Part shown: one piece after another, positions 12,720 through 24,745 of the stretch
Layout: every line of letters starts with the position of its first letter
How positions within the stretch are numbered: the stretch's first letter is position 1
Source: Buteo buteo
Taxonomy: Eukaryota; Chordata; Aves; Accipitriformes; Accipitridae
Direction of reading: 5' to 3'
DNA length: 64,000 nt
Assembly (NCBI RefSeq): GCF_964188355.1
Contig: NC_134173.1
Location: forward strand, 8,075,291 to 8,139,290
The notes under the pieces: generated by a model
What the model saw: the letters and a program-made list of their open reading frames with translations, nothing else
Database searches by the model: none
What the model was told of the DNA's origin: nothing
Program-made: the position numbers and the translations under genes

Positions 12720-15700
12720 AGTTTGCTGTCAGAGAAATTATTATTTTATTTTTTTTTTAAATCTAAGACCACTTATCTTATTAATTCTTACTAATCCTAA
12801 ATGCTTATTGCCAAGAAAAAATTTTAATTGACATCAGAATTTATCACTGTAATAAGATATGTGTTACCACAAAGGCACCACTAACAATTATTCCACAGAG
12901 CTGTTAACAAGGCTTCCTGATGGCTCTCCAGAATAGTTTTGTGGACCATGCTTTATGCAGGCAGATTTTTTTAAGGAAAAACTCCAAGTATCCTGATGGG
13001 CTATCCAAGGGAGAGGACAGCAAAGAACTTAGAAAAGAGAAAATGTTGTCTTACTGTTGAGAAAGTAAACAGACACTTAGGTCTGGTTTAATTTCTTTCT
13101 GTCACAGGTAACCTAAAAATCATGATCAACTGACTAAATACCACTGGCAAATTATGGAAATTATTTTCCTAATTCACAGAGTGTTTGTGATAGGACTGTG
13201 TAAAAAATGTTAGCTAGAAAGTGGAGAGGAGAAGCTGTTTTAGAAACAATACCTCAAGGATTGCTCAAAAAATTTTAGTCAAAGCCCAGAAATTTTTCCA
13301 CCTTTTTTTACTAGAAGAGAAGCTTGGAAGACTGCTAGTACCTTTCAGAAAGTTATGAGAATTTGGATATAACAAGACAAAATAAATAAAAAAAATATTG
13401 TCTAGCATGCTGTGTGAATTCAACTCTTTTTTATTAAAAATGTAGTTATAATAACAATTTTCACCACTCATGAGGTATAACAACTTGCTTAATACTGAGC
13501 AGTGATGCAAGATAGGATATAAGGAAAAACATAAAGTCAGTTAGTTGCAGAAATACTGTCTTACTGTTCTTGACATGCCACCATTATAGACAGCAGACAA
13601 AGCCAGAGAAAGGATTCAATATAGAAGGGCAAGGAAAAGAATAAAGAAAACAAATGCTATAGAAACCAATAAAGAAGTAGTTGAGAGAGATATACGGACA
13701 GTAAATAATGAAAACATGAATTAATCTTTTGTTAGCTTACACATTTAGAAAACTAATAAAATTTTCTAAAGATGTAGATCATGTATGCTCACTTTTAGAT
13801 TAACAATCAGAAGTGGGACTGCACATCAATTTAATTGACGTTGTTATGAAAGGAATATGTACATTTGTAATTTTGTTTAGAACCATTCTGAAGTACACAT
13901 GTTTATTTCTATACTGCGTATAAGCCAACAAGTGCTAAGACCCCTTCTGTGGTATGAACTGAACTGTGATTATGTTCAGAGCTGAAGGCAGTCTCTTTTT
14001 TCAAAAGCTTGCAAGCTATACAAAGACAGCTGAAGAAGAATAAAACATACAAAGTAGAATGATCGATATGATGGTGACTCATGTCAGCTAGCCAGCATAT
14101 TTTTGGTGGAAGGAAGACGTATAATGAGAAGGGAACTAGTTAAATGGTACAGATTTAGACAGACAGAAGAAGGGCGAAATGTAAAGAGGAAGATACGGAG
14201 GTGAGGTGAGGAAATTGTCAGGCACTGAGTCTGAATAAAGGAGTAGGCAAACAGAAAAACAATGCAAGAGAATTTCTAGTCCAAACTGTGGTACGCATTT
14301 CGAGTACTTAGGAAATTGATAAAACTCTTACAGTTTCTGTGTGGTTTTTCCTTGATTTTTTTTTTTCCCCCTGAATATTACAGGGGAAGGGAAGATATGT
14401 CATATGGATCCAATCACCTCCAGGGATGATATCTTCTCTGTACAGTGTAACACAGGACAAAGCATATGGAACAAGCCTCAGCTGGACATATTTTATCCTC
14501 CTCTGTTTTCAGTGCTATACAGATAATTCTTAGGCCTTTTCACAATCTATATAGAAATAAAAGAATTAAGGACTCTGGTTTTCCTTTTTGTAGAACCATT
14601 TCTAGGAGGGATGATCATGTGGCTCCCCTGTAGAGCATTAGATCAAAACCTCATAAATAGCATTGTCTTTAGAAAAATACCTTTTAAAGGGGAAAGAATA
14701 GAGTTGGGGTAAGGAGGACAACTAGGTTTCTAGCTTACTTTTGTCTACTTAATACCCCAAGGAGTAAGCAGGAGTATGCTTCACTTTTAAAAGCACTGTA
14801 GTAAATTACACTGCCCACTCTACCTCAAGGGTTCCCCTAAGGAGGCATCATATTTGGTTGCGATTTCCCCAGTGGAGTGTCACAGGACCCCGTTTGCCTT
14901 CTCCGTTGTGAGGTTACTCACAGCAGCACCAGGTTAACTTCTATTTTTCTGTTGTGCTCTGTTGTTCTATTATGTGAACTGTCTAACTTCATCTGCACTC
15001 CATCCTAATTCTGTACTACAAAAGAACACTGAAAATATGAATGAATTGTTCTCTAAATTGTATTTCTAAAGAGCCTCTGAATTTTACTGAATGCAGAGAT
15101 ATTTAAACCATGCAGTAGTTTATCTAGCCTTTTCACTCCCACTTTTCGAGCAAATGAGAGAAGTAAGAAGTAGTTTTATTTGACTTTAAAAAGCACTTAG
15201 TTTCTAGAAAGACAAAACAATGGAAACAAAGTCTGGAAGTAATGAAAAGTATACATAAAATGTGTTCCAAAAAGTATCTGCTGCTCACTATCATACTTCC
15301 AGAAATAGCACAGAAGTCTGAACTGTCCCATTTCCCCACAGTTTTAATTCATTAATCATGTCATTTTCCTTCAACTTTGAAAATTAACTTATTTCCTTTC
15401 CCACTTGTATTATGATGTCATACCATGAACTAGCTATGACAGAACATCAAAGAAATGAACAGATCACCTAACTCTGTGATCTTGACAGCAGTGTGAAGAA
15501 TATTTTAATGAATCCTCTGTTTCTATTTAATATGCAATGGGGACTGTCTGACATTTTGTAAATGCTATCATCTTGATTTCCAGAATTCTGTTCAGTGGTA
15601 GTAAATCTGTCCCCAAATAATCAACAATACAGCTGGTTTTCCATTTGCATGCAAATTCAAATGAAAATGTTTGATCTGGATGGTTTTGTAATCATTTTGC

Positions 15701-18700
15701 AGAGGGGTTTGAGGGTTTTTTTTGGTGGTTTGTTTTTGGGTTTTTTTCCCCAAAGATGTATGGCCAGAGAAAAGTGAGGCAAGTAACTCAAATGTTTTGA
15801 CAGCATTTGTGCAAAGCAACTGGTTTTCTTTTGTTGGGCTACTTGAACACCGTCTGCCACACTGAACATCACATGCTTATTCTTCCTTGCTCTAACTTTG
15901 CAAACCACAATCTGCTTCAAACAGAAAAGTAATATTGAGCAGCCCTATATTTAGTCTTCTTGTAATACGGTGTATCAGCAGGAGCAGTTCCATCACTCAG
16001 CTGGAGCTCTGCCATTTCCTCGGTTGACATTAGCTAGAGAATCTCTTTTCTCGAGAGGTCTAGAATCTGAAAATGACTCTTTAGATATGAACTTGATGCC
16101 ATAAGACTTCATTGAGGTGAAGTCACCACTGGTTAATTATAAAACATGGATTGAAAAACTTACTGACTTTAGAGATGACACACAGAAATATGCTCCAAGT
16201 TTGGAGCATATGCTTCATCATTCCCGAGGAATTTCAACAAAACTTTCATTTTATTTCTAATGATAAAGTCATGCACATATTTTCTTTCTTCTTTGGAAAA
16301 ATTATTCCACTCCCAGAAGCAGGATTTGGAACATCTACTCTCCCAGGAAAAGCATGTTTAGGAAAGTATGATTTTGCCAGGTTTCACAGTCCATTGGTGA
16401 TTGCCAGCACCTGCAATAAACACTGGACAATACACTTATCTGCTCAATTTGATGAAACCAAATCAATAGAAAATCCAAATTTAGGTGCCATAGTGTCTTA
16501 AGTAGAAGTATCCTGCTACCCACACGTGGCTCCCCATTCTGACTGATGCTTTGGGAATGTGAGGCAGGCAAGCTCACAGGTCGATGCTGAAAGGTACGAC
16601 CCTGCTGGCCCCATATTTTGAAACATGCCAGAAGCCTGTGTACAAATAGCGCTCTTTTCTTCACTTCACAAATTTCAGCAGTTTAACAAGTCCCTGAAGT
16701 GAGGCAGAATGCAAAGACTCATCCAAAGCATCACAACAAGAAGCTGGAAGCCCTCTGGAGATCTGCAGTCCGCCAGTGCCTCCACTCTGCTGATCTTGTC
16801 TAAGCTGTGCTGAATGAAGGTCAACCTTTCAATTAATGCCTATTCCACCGTAGCAAATTGCTTTTTTTTTTTTTTTCTGAATTGATGTGATATAGGAGAC
16901 TTTTTTTATTATTAATAATTTAAAGGTTCCATCTTTATTCCCTTATCCAATGGCCTGCTTTAAAGCATTAGTGGAGAATACTAATAGGGCTACTTTCGCA
17001 TGGGAGAGGCTGGTGTAAGAAAGAGTACCTATAATAAGGTTCAGCATGAGGCATAGGTAATCCCTAGGTACTTTGTGATATTTGATTTGATTTGTGGTCC
17101 TTTGCAAAAGAGGCAAAACATGCTTGAACCTGATAAATGTCCTGTAAGAGAAACAAAAATGTCTATTGGCCAGAGAACAAAATTACTCCCAAAGGGATAT
17201 GTTGCTTTAGGAAGGAATATTTTCCATAACCAACTTATTTCAAATAACAGGACGAGATAGAGGAAGAGAGAGAGAGAAAGGTCAGATTGAGATGACTCTT
17301 CAAGCTTCTTCTATTTAGCCTCTAATAATGCAGTATAATAAAGTTTTATAGAGAACAAAATCTTCCCAGTAAGTATCTTATTAATTATCAGCAGGTTTGG
17401 AGTATTTTAGTTAAAACACTGCTACATTTATGCTTATCGAACATTTCAATAGACTTCACAAATCTTTTAAAATTTCTTTTTTTCATTATAAATTTTCCTG
17501 GAAAGAGTCTATATTTTCATTTATATGTTGATAGCACCTAAAATTTTGGGATCCTGAACTTGCTTGTCTACAGTTAAATTATTGCTATGAACAGCACTTC
17601 AGCTAATGCGGCATGTCTTATGATTGCATTCTTCAAGGCTCAGACCAATATTGGCAGGGGATATCTTTAATAAAGACAGTAGGTAATGTTTTTCCAGTTC
17701 TATTTGTCAAACAAAAGGGATATTTCTCATCAGCACAAAATTCACTTAGCATTCAAACTCTTGCAATGTGCTGATCTCGTGAAAGAAAAAGGGGGGCCAA
17801 CAACTTGAAAATTCTTAGCATTGCTCCATGGGATTTTTTTGTTCTCCATCCCTTCCTATTTGGCTTCAAGTACCTTGTAGTTTGTGGATATTAAAACACT
17901 ACATTCCTGGAAAATAAATACTGATACATCTAGTAGTGTAATTTTTATTTGTTTTTCTAACAAAAGCCTTCTTGTCCACAAGCACAAAAAATTCTTTTGA
18001 TTTTTTTTTAATGTCTTTGCTAGTATAGTCTTCAGTGCACTCATCAAATAAGGTTTCTAGGTTCTGCCTAAATCAGTTTCTCAATTATTCAGATTTTCAT
18101 TTAGGAAGCCATTGGCTGTATCCTTCACATGTAAAGGACCTCCCTACTATTTGCAGAAGTTTAAATTTATTAAGAAAAGATAGAACTAGCTGAATATCAG
18201 TGAGACTGATACAGTAAAAGACAGACATCTGACATAGCATTTGAAGAGGATCCTGAAAGTAAGAAAACCTTCTGGAGAATGCAAATGAAGGAAAAGTCTT
18301 GAAAGCCATCTTTACCATTTGCATAACTGGGTTATTTTGACTACTCGTTATTCAAACTTTAAAGTGGGCAAACCTCTAGACGTTTTAAGTGCGTGAATGT
18401 CATAACACAACTGGTGATGAGACAGCATATCCTAAAAGAATATAGGACTGAAGAAGCCATGTACCTCAGCAGTGAGATGTCTAGTGTCCAGTAAAATGCT
18501 AGTCACGCCACCCCTAGGGTACACAGTGTATTTTCCCCTTTTCATGAGCTAAGTCAGTAACAATATACACCATGAATTATTTTAACTAATGAATGTGTGT
18601 CTGTAGGAAAAGGCTAAAAAAAAGGGAAGTAGCGCTTGAAAAATGACAACGTAAAGACATCTTTCATATCTTGGTGTTATGGCCTGAAGCCTTAAATCAC

Positions 18701-18720
18701 TAGGGGATATGAAATGACAC
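12720..18720. other. Non-coding stretch, no gene recognised
   Basis: AT-rich sequence with short uninformative open frames (up to about 116 codons at 16,151-16,501). It contains a G/T-rich low-complexity patch (15,705-15,750), a 15-T run (16,862-16,876) and a GA-rich patch (about 17,251-17,281). No exon, RNA gene or repeat family was recognised. Confidence 0.55.
15705..15750. repeat. G/T-rich low-complexity tract
   Basis: One strand is almost wholly G and T runs (TTTTTTTTGG, TGGTTTGTTTTTGGG). Chance open frames on both strands cross it. No function is evident. Confidence 0.75.
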
Positions 18721-18724
18721 TGCT

Positions 18725-19460
18725 TGTCCTATCCTCCTGGTGAAAGTGGCTGACAGAAGGACTTCATCACACACACGCCCCACACACACTTATATAAATG
18801 CGCAGAGAAGACTTGCGCTAATCTTTCTTGTTATCGCCAGCACTGAAAATGCTACTCTTCCTTTTATTCTCTTCGATATACACTGCAAGCAGCTCCGAGC
18901 TTTTCTCATTAACCTCTCTTTTCTATACTTATCAGCATCTTTTCCACATTGTTGGGGCCATTTTCCAAACAATTGTTTGAGGGGAGGGGAAAAGCCAAAG
19001 CAATAATGGGCTCAGGGTCACAATTGAAACTGCTCCGTATAATAAGCAAACCTGAAACAGTAAACTGAGAAAGAGAGAGGGAAGGAGAAGGAGAGAAAAG
19101 AAAATGCTGACTTGGGTCAGGGGTCAGCTCTCTGATCTCATTGTCAGTGCCTCTGCCTTTTGCGTTATGGAATTTGTCTTTCATTACCCTGTCTGCCACT
19201 CCTGTCAATACACCCTGAAAAGACTCCTCAATAGGAAATTGTAAAGTTCTGGTTGAGGTAACAGGGGGAACTGCCCGATGAAGCCGGCTTGCGACTCACC
19301 GCCGTTTCCTGGGCCTCTGGTCTGGTGCCGATCTTTCCTCGGCATCGGACAACAGAACGTCAACAGCGACTGCAAGGGAAGAGGGGTTACGCAGCCACCC
19401 CCCGGCAAAACAACGCAGGCAAGGCATCCCTGCTGCTTGAGGTAATGTGTAACTTCAATA
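18725..19460. promoter_or_regulatory. Candidate regulatory block with SOX-like palindrome and DR1 site
   Basis: About 700 bp of motif-dense sequence with no recognised coding potential. A perfect 14-bp palindrome CAAACAATTGTTTG lies at 18,966-18,979; it places two inverted SOX-type ATTGT/ACAAT cores head to head and also contains the E-box CAATTG. A second CAATTG occurs near 19,020 next to AGGGTCA. At 19,114-19,126, GGGTCA repeats directly with a one-base spacer, the DR1 layout used by RXR, COUP-TF, HNF4 and PPAR type receptors. A CpG-bearing segment follows at about 19,270-19,400. A GA-rich tract (about 19,067-19,104) lies inside. That this is an enhancer is inference only. Confidence 0.3.
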
Positions 19461-20735
19461 TGTGAGCCCCCCGGGTGCTACAAAGGTAAACAAAGCGGGA
19501 ACACCTATTAATAAATAAGAATATAAAAAATTCATTTGTTTCACCCAGAGAAAGAACATAATGCTCCTCTGAACCAGGGGATGGGGTAAAATGAAAGCTC
19601 TGTGTTAATGGCAACTTTACGCGTCATATACCATAAAGATATCAAATACTGGTTTATTCTAACTTCCTCCTTTTAGCTGACTGAGGATTTCCATCACAGT
19701 TAAGAGAGTTATAATCTCCCTGACATTTGTACTATATCAACCTATACTGAATGTCTTTCCAGTTGAGTAGTCAATTATCATTAGCACTGCTGAATGTCGC
19801 AAGGAGGATTTTTATTGGGTGCAAATTCATGAATGCTTCCGGTGCCCAAACCAAAATATTTGGCCATTAATATCCCATTTGAAATATCAGATTTTCTTTG
19901 GTTTCAGTTCATCCTTCAATTTTAGCTACACTGTATTTAAATACTTTTTTTTTTAATTTGAAGTCTTTTCTTCCAAACTGGTGTAATCTACTCAAATTTG
20001 TGACGCCAAACCTAGAATTAGTTATATGACTGGTGAATTCATAATATGCTTCACTGGAAATGTTCTCTTGAAATAAGGATCACACATCCACACTCTGTTT
20101 CTGAAGTTCTGGCAAACTGTAATTAAAGCACTTTTTTTCCCCCAAAAAACCCCTTTATTCAGACACAATCATTAGAAAACAGTGAATTTCAAGATTTCAG
20201 TGTCCTTGCAGGCAAATACTGAAGCCAAATTTTAGTCTCTGCACAGTTCTACTCATAAATATACTAGGATATGTCTCTTCCAGCTGCAAAACTTAGAAGC
20301 AACAGTTGTCTAAGTTTACCAAAAAGAGCTGTGGTGTGGTTCATTCAATCCAACCTAATACAACTTCCATTTCCCATACAAGTGAAAGCTCACTAAGGAG
20401 GATGCTCTCACTTCCATAACTCTTTCTGCAAAAATCCAAAAGGCCAAAGCAATCCAAAGGACAGCATCCCATAAGAGTGACGGTAGAGTAAGGAAATAAT
20501 TCATTCTCGTTGACCAGCTTAAGAATATGACATGATGCCAATTTGAAACAAAGGAAAGGGGACAAAAGATGTTTTGGTGCTCAAGCTTGTGATATTGATG
20601 TGAGTTATGCTGCCTGTTGGAGCTGACAGAATAACACAGAGACACTTCATCACTCTAAGAAGGTCTATGGGGTAAATCGAATTAGTCTTGTTCTTAGAAT
20701 TAACACAGTCAGTGTGTTGTTGAGTTACCGTAAAA
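19461..20735. other. Non-coding stretch before the LTR
   Basis: AT-rich sequence with no recognised gene or repeat family. The last part, directly before the LTR, may belong to the same old CR1 copy whose tail appears beyond the LTR, but I could not align it. Confidence 0.5.
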
Positions 20736-20740
20736 CCTAT
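20736..20740. repeat. Left target-site duplication of solo LTR (CCTAT)
   Basis: CCTAT directly precedes the LTR terminal TG and is repeated exactly at 21,771-21,775, directly after the terminal CA. A 5-bp duplication is the length typical of ERVL-like and several other retroviral integrases. Confidence 0.85.
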
Positions 20741-21770
20741 TGTGGTGGGTTTGACCTTGGCTGGATGCCAGGTGCCTACCAAAGCCGCTCTATCACTCCC
20801 CCTCCTCAACTGGACAGGGGAGAGAGATAAACAACAAAAAGCTCATGGGTCGACATAAGGACAGGGAGAGATCACTCACCAATTACTGTCACAGGCAAAA
20901 AAGACTCAACTTGGGGAAAAATTAATTTAATTTATTACCAATCAAATCAGAGTAAGATAGTGAGAAATAAAACCAAATCTTAAAAACACCTCCTCCCTTC
21001 TTCCCAGGCTTAACTTTACTCCCAATTTTCTCTACCTCCTCCTCGCAGTGGCGCAGGGGGACGGGGAATGGGGTTGGGGTCAGTTCCTCACACCTTGTCT
21101 CTGCCGGTCCTTCCTCCTCAGGGGGAGGACTTCTCACTCGGCCCCTGCTCCAGTGCGGGGTCCCTCCCACGGGCTGCAGTCCTTCAGGCACAGACTGCTC
21201 CAGCGTGGGTCCCCCACAGGGTCACAAGTCCTGCCAGAAAACCTGCTCCAGCCTGGGCTCCTCTCTCCACAGATCCACAGGTCCTGCCAGGAGCCTGCTC
21301 CAGTGCGGGCTTCCCACGGGGTCACAGCCTCCTTTGGGCATCCCCCTGCTCCAGTGTGGGGTTCTCCCCGGGCTGCAGGTGGAGATCTGCTCCCCCGTGG
21401 ACCTCCCTGAGCTGCAGGAGGACAGCCTGCCTCACCATGGTCTTCCCCACGGGCTGCAGGGGAATCTGGAGCACCTCCTCCCCCTCCTTCTGCACTGACC
21501 TGGGGGTCTGCAGGGCTGTTTCTCTCACATAGTCTCACTCATCACTCCAGCTGCAAGTTCCTATGCAGTTTTTGTCCCCCTTCTTAAATCTGTTCTCCCA
21601 GAGGCACTACCACCATCACTGATGGGCTTGGCCTTGGCCAGTGGCGGGTCCATCTTGGAGCCGGCTGGCATTGGCTCTGTTGGACATGGGGGAAGCTTCT
21701 AGCAGCTTCTCACAGAAGCCACCCCTGTAGTCCCCCTGCTACAAAAACCTTGCCACAGAACCCCCCCACA
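20741..21770 (-). mobile_element. Solo LTR of an avian endogenous retrovirus, about 1,030 bp
   Basis: The element begins TGTGGTGGG and ends CCCACA in plus coordinates, giving the TG...CA ends of an LTR, and is flanked by identical CCTAT copies. No gag, pol or env sequence adjoins it, so it is a solo LTR left by recombination between the two LTRs of a provirus. Signals place transcription on the minus strand: a CCAAT box (GCCAAT, about 21,671-21,676), a TATA-like TTTAAGAA (21,581-21,588), then about 650 bp further on an AATAAA (20,931-20,936). The left-hand segment is the U5 side. From memory this sequence type is a common LTR in bird genomes; the 5-bp duplication fits an ERVL-like class, but I do not assign a subfamily name. 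Open frames of 70-154 codons inside it come from a tandem GC-rich array and are not viral genes. Confidence 0.88.
21145..21465. repeat. Degenerate ~50-bp tandem repeat inside the LTR
   Basis: CTGCTCC(AG) recurs at 21,145, 21,195, 21,243, 21,295, 21,346 and 21,387, giving steps of 50, 48, 52, 51 and 41 bp. Most units carry CTGCTCCAGYGYGGG followed by CCCACGGGSTGCAG, so CCCACG and CGTGGG halves can pair within or between units. More degenerate units run on to about 21,465. The array makes several frames open on both strands over this interval. Confidence 0.8.
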
Positions 21771-21775
21771 CCTAT
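21771..21775. repeat. Right target-site duplication of solo LTR (CCTAT)
   Basis: Exact copy of 20,736-20,740, directly after the terminal CA of the LTR. With its partner it fixes the LTR borders to the base. Confidence 0.85.
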
Positions 21776-21799
21776 TTAGGAAGAGGAATTAACAACTCT

Positions 21800-21970
21800 C
21801 AAAGGGTCATGGGAAGCTCTCCATGATGGGAAAATTGTGACTGGCCTTTTTTCCCTAAATTTATATGTTCTAGATCAAAGTGAAATGAATGAAGTCCTAT
21901 AATCTTTGCTTTGCATGAAGTCAGGTTAGATAATCACAATGGTTCTTTCTGTCCTAACATACCCTAAAAG
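21800..21970 (+). mobile_element. Old CR1-type LINE 3' tail
   Basis: TGGGAAGCTCTCCATGATGG (about 21,810-21,829) resembles the conserved 'gtggaatctccatcattgg' stretch near the 3' end of CR1-clade elements. TTAGATAATCACAATGG (about 21,928-21,944), followed by TTCTTTCTGTCCTAA, matches the 'tagatgatcacaatggtcccttctggccttaa' tail of amniote CR1 relatives with scattered changes. Reading is plus strand. The element is heavily truncated and has no coding part. The LTR lies immediately upstream, so it may have landed in or beside this copy. Family recognition is by memory of the tail consensus. Confidence 0.65.
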
Positions 21971-24485
21971 GAACAGAGGACCTGATCCAATCTGGAATTT
22001 TTGACGTTTGCTGTAGAAAGGAGAGCTCTCAATTCTTATTTGGATCCCTGAAGATCTTCTCATTGCTCCCCATCTCAAATGCATCCAATATGGACAACCA
22101 ATTGTGCTTCAGAAATTAAGCCCCATAAAATACTTGTTTACTACTTTCTACTGTGCTTACTAAAGTGTAGTTACTGGATACTGCTCATTTGTAGGACAGA
22201 CTGTCCCACTGTCGGAGTCAGGTATATTTGGCAAAGTTCAGTATCTGAGGAGGTTTACATAATAAAGCCCTTCAGGGGCACTGATGTAGAACAAATGCCA
22301 CCAAGTTTCTGAGTTCATTTGGAGAAAAAGTAAATGGTACAACGCACAGACAAGTCCCCCTCCCAGACTAAAGCAAACTAGATTATCTGTTACGAAGTAG
22401 TACCAAACTCTGATACAAAGGTGAGCTTTGGAACATGGAGACTTGGCTTTTTCTTTTCCTGAGGTCCTCTTACGTGCTTGTATTGGTATAGGAAAGTGTA
22501 GTATTGTATCTTAGAAAAAGCACTTGAGCCATTTATTTGTATCTTACCGGTAGGTAAAAAGTCTAACTCAACTGAAAAGTCTAACTGTGTCATTTCAGTA
22601 CACAAAAGTGAATTTCACCCACAGCAATCCCACTAGCCAATTTACCAACAGATGTTGTTTTATAGGGAGATCTATTAAATGAATTTGTCCTTCATTAAGA
22701 GACACTATGTTATAAAGTTTCCCCCAATAGCTTTCCAAAGCACACTTGCTCCCAATTTGGTTGAAGTCCAGTCTTTGCTATAAAGTGCAAAATACTTGGC
22801 TGCTAACTAAAAATATATAGCAAGCAAGAAACACTTTTTAATTAATATAAAAGAAGTAGTTGTATTATTAACAGTGGTACTGGGAAAAAGTCAGTTTTAT
22901 TTTTCCTCCTAAATTATTATTATATGTCTCCCACTGCTGGCATTTTCTTTGAAATAATCGTCCTTTTTCCAAAAGGTAATGGATACTTTTACCTTCCATA
23001 CTTTCCCTTTATGAGCATTTATAAGCCTCACTGCACATACTTTATCCAACAGGTAAGGTTCTACCTTATAAAAAAGCAATTTAGCTTTATAGATTTGGCA
23101 ATACTGAACACTTGGTTAAATGAAGGGTGCCTCATTTAAGAAATGGCATATCTGAAAGGGCCTGTTATCACAATTTAAGTTAGTGTAAAAACACCATCCA
23201 GTACACTGATATGGATGGAAACTATTGCTTCTGGCATAGTCTCACATTGGTGGGTGCCCGGAAATCTTTGAGTATATGCTTCAATTTAGCTGGAGAAAAG
23301 TTGGTGTATCTTCAGGACGAATTTTTTATTTGAAACTGTGTTCTTTTGTGTAGGAAAACATTTGTACAGAAATTTGATACATTATTTGCTCAAGTTTTTA
23401 AGATACATTGCTTTCCAAAATAAGGGACTTCAAAGGCAGCATTTCTAGAACAAGATTGAATCATAATGAAGTTTTACCATATTAAATGTTATGCTTTCTG
23501 TATTCCAATTTTAATCAATTTAAAATTCAGACATCCCCAAATTGTTTTCATTTGAAAGAAAAACAAGTCAGAAATGGCAGAAAATGGTAATTAAATATTA
23601 GGTTTTATAATGTTAATGAGATTAACATTTTATAATAACCCCAGGTTATTTTATATTATTTTTCATCTGGCAGAAAATAAAATATGCAAATACTAGGGCA
23701 TTTGAGGATCACTTTGTCAGCTATGCTTATGGTCATTTTTTATTAGAACATTAACTGATTCACTTTAAAAAATCTGTTAAACAAAATAAGAGTACTTTTG
23801 CACAGTTTTAGCCTTAAAATAAGACTCTTTTATTTTCAGTCATCACATAGTATTTTGAGGTATCTTGTAAAAATCTATTTTTTTTTTTTTTTTCCAGGAG
23901 GTAATTTAAAAATATTGTCACTTTCTTTTATTTTTGGGGTTGGGTTTTTTTCAGAATTAGGGGGTGGTTTTCTGGTGTGTTTGTTGCTTTGGGCTGGAAT
24001 TTCTTTGTCTCTTAGCAATAATTTAATTTGAAAAGGACCAGATTATCTCAGATCTTAGTCTTCAAGGTAACAATCTCTCCCTACTTTTGAAATGTTCCCC
24101 AAGATATCCAAACACATTTCAGCTTATTTGTCCTGGTGATCCTTTGGCAATAGCAAAATTGGGGAAGTTTCTTACAATTCTCTATTATTGTATTTTGTAA
24201 ACAATTTATCTACCACTTCTTTAGAGCTGTTGTCACCCATAATCCTCTCTTGTGTACCATTGACAGAGTGACCTTCATACTCACTGGCTCATCCATCATA
24301 CAATGAACTTTTCACTCTACACCATGCTCATCCCTTCCTAGTAAGGAAAACCTTTGTCCACATCCCACTTTGCCATTCACGAGGGATTCTGTACTAGTGC
24401 AAATGTGTATCAGAAATGAAAAAGGAGGAAGTGGAAAAAGATCACTAGTTCAGCACCTTTGAAAGTTAGTACAAATGGTTACCTT
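21971..24485. other. Non-coding stretch, no gene recognised
   Basis: AT-rich with short chance frames. A 16-T run ending in CCAGG (23,878-23,898) looks like a 3' splice site but has no plausible exon after it. Nothing else was recognised. Confidence 0.55.
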
Positions 24486-24489
24486 CAAA

Positions 24490-24745
24490 GCACATCTATC
24501 ATTCTCATTTGCAGTGCTTTAGCTGATAAGCCGCCCCCATTTGTGCTCCCCCATTTGACAGAAGCTACCTAGTGAATCAGTAACAGTGAAAAACGAATTG
24601 CCATTTGAGAAATGCACTTCCCCTGTATTGCAGGATGCTCTGTGCATTTGCCTCATGTGCCTAACTTTAAGTATCCCAATGAAAAGAGATTGCTTTTAAA
24701 ATCATAAGCAAACTCGTTCAATAAGTCATATTAAAGAATGCAGAG
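24490..24745. promoter_or_regulatory. Candidate conserved regulatory block
   Basis: A GATAAG core at 24,525-24,530 abuts CCGCCCCC at 24,531-24,538, a GATA plus SP/KLF arrangement, followed by a second C-rich box (GCTCCCCC). The flanking 200 bp lack simple sequence and recognised coding potential and look like the non-exonic elements conserved among vertebrates. Function is inferred only. Confidence 0.22.

Noticed and set aside
21048..21538. Several 70-154 codon frames on both strands
   Set aside because: They lie within the GC-rich tandem array of the solo LTR, where stops are rare in all frames. They are not viral or host genes.
23878..23905. Long T run followed by CCAG, like a 3' splice site
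   Set aside because: The sequence after it has GGTAAT within a few bases and no exon-like content. The T run alone explains the resemblance.
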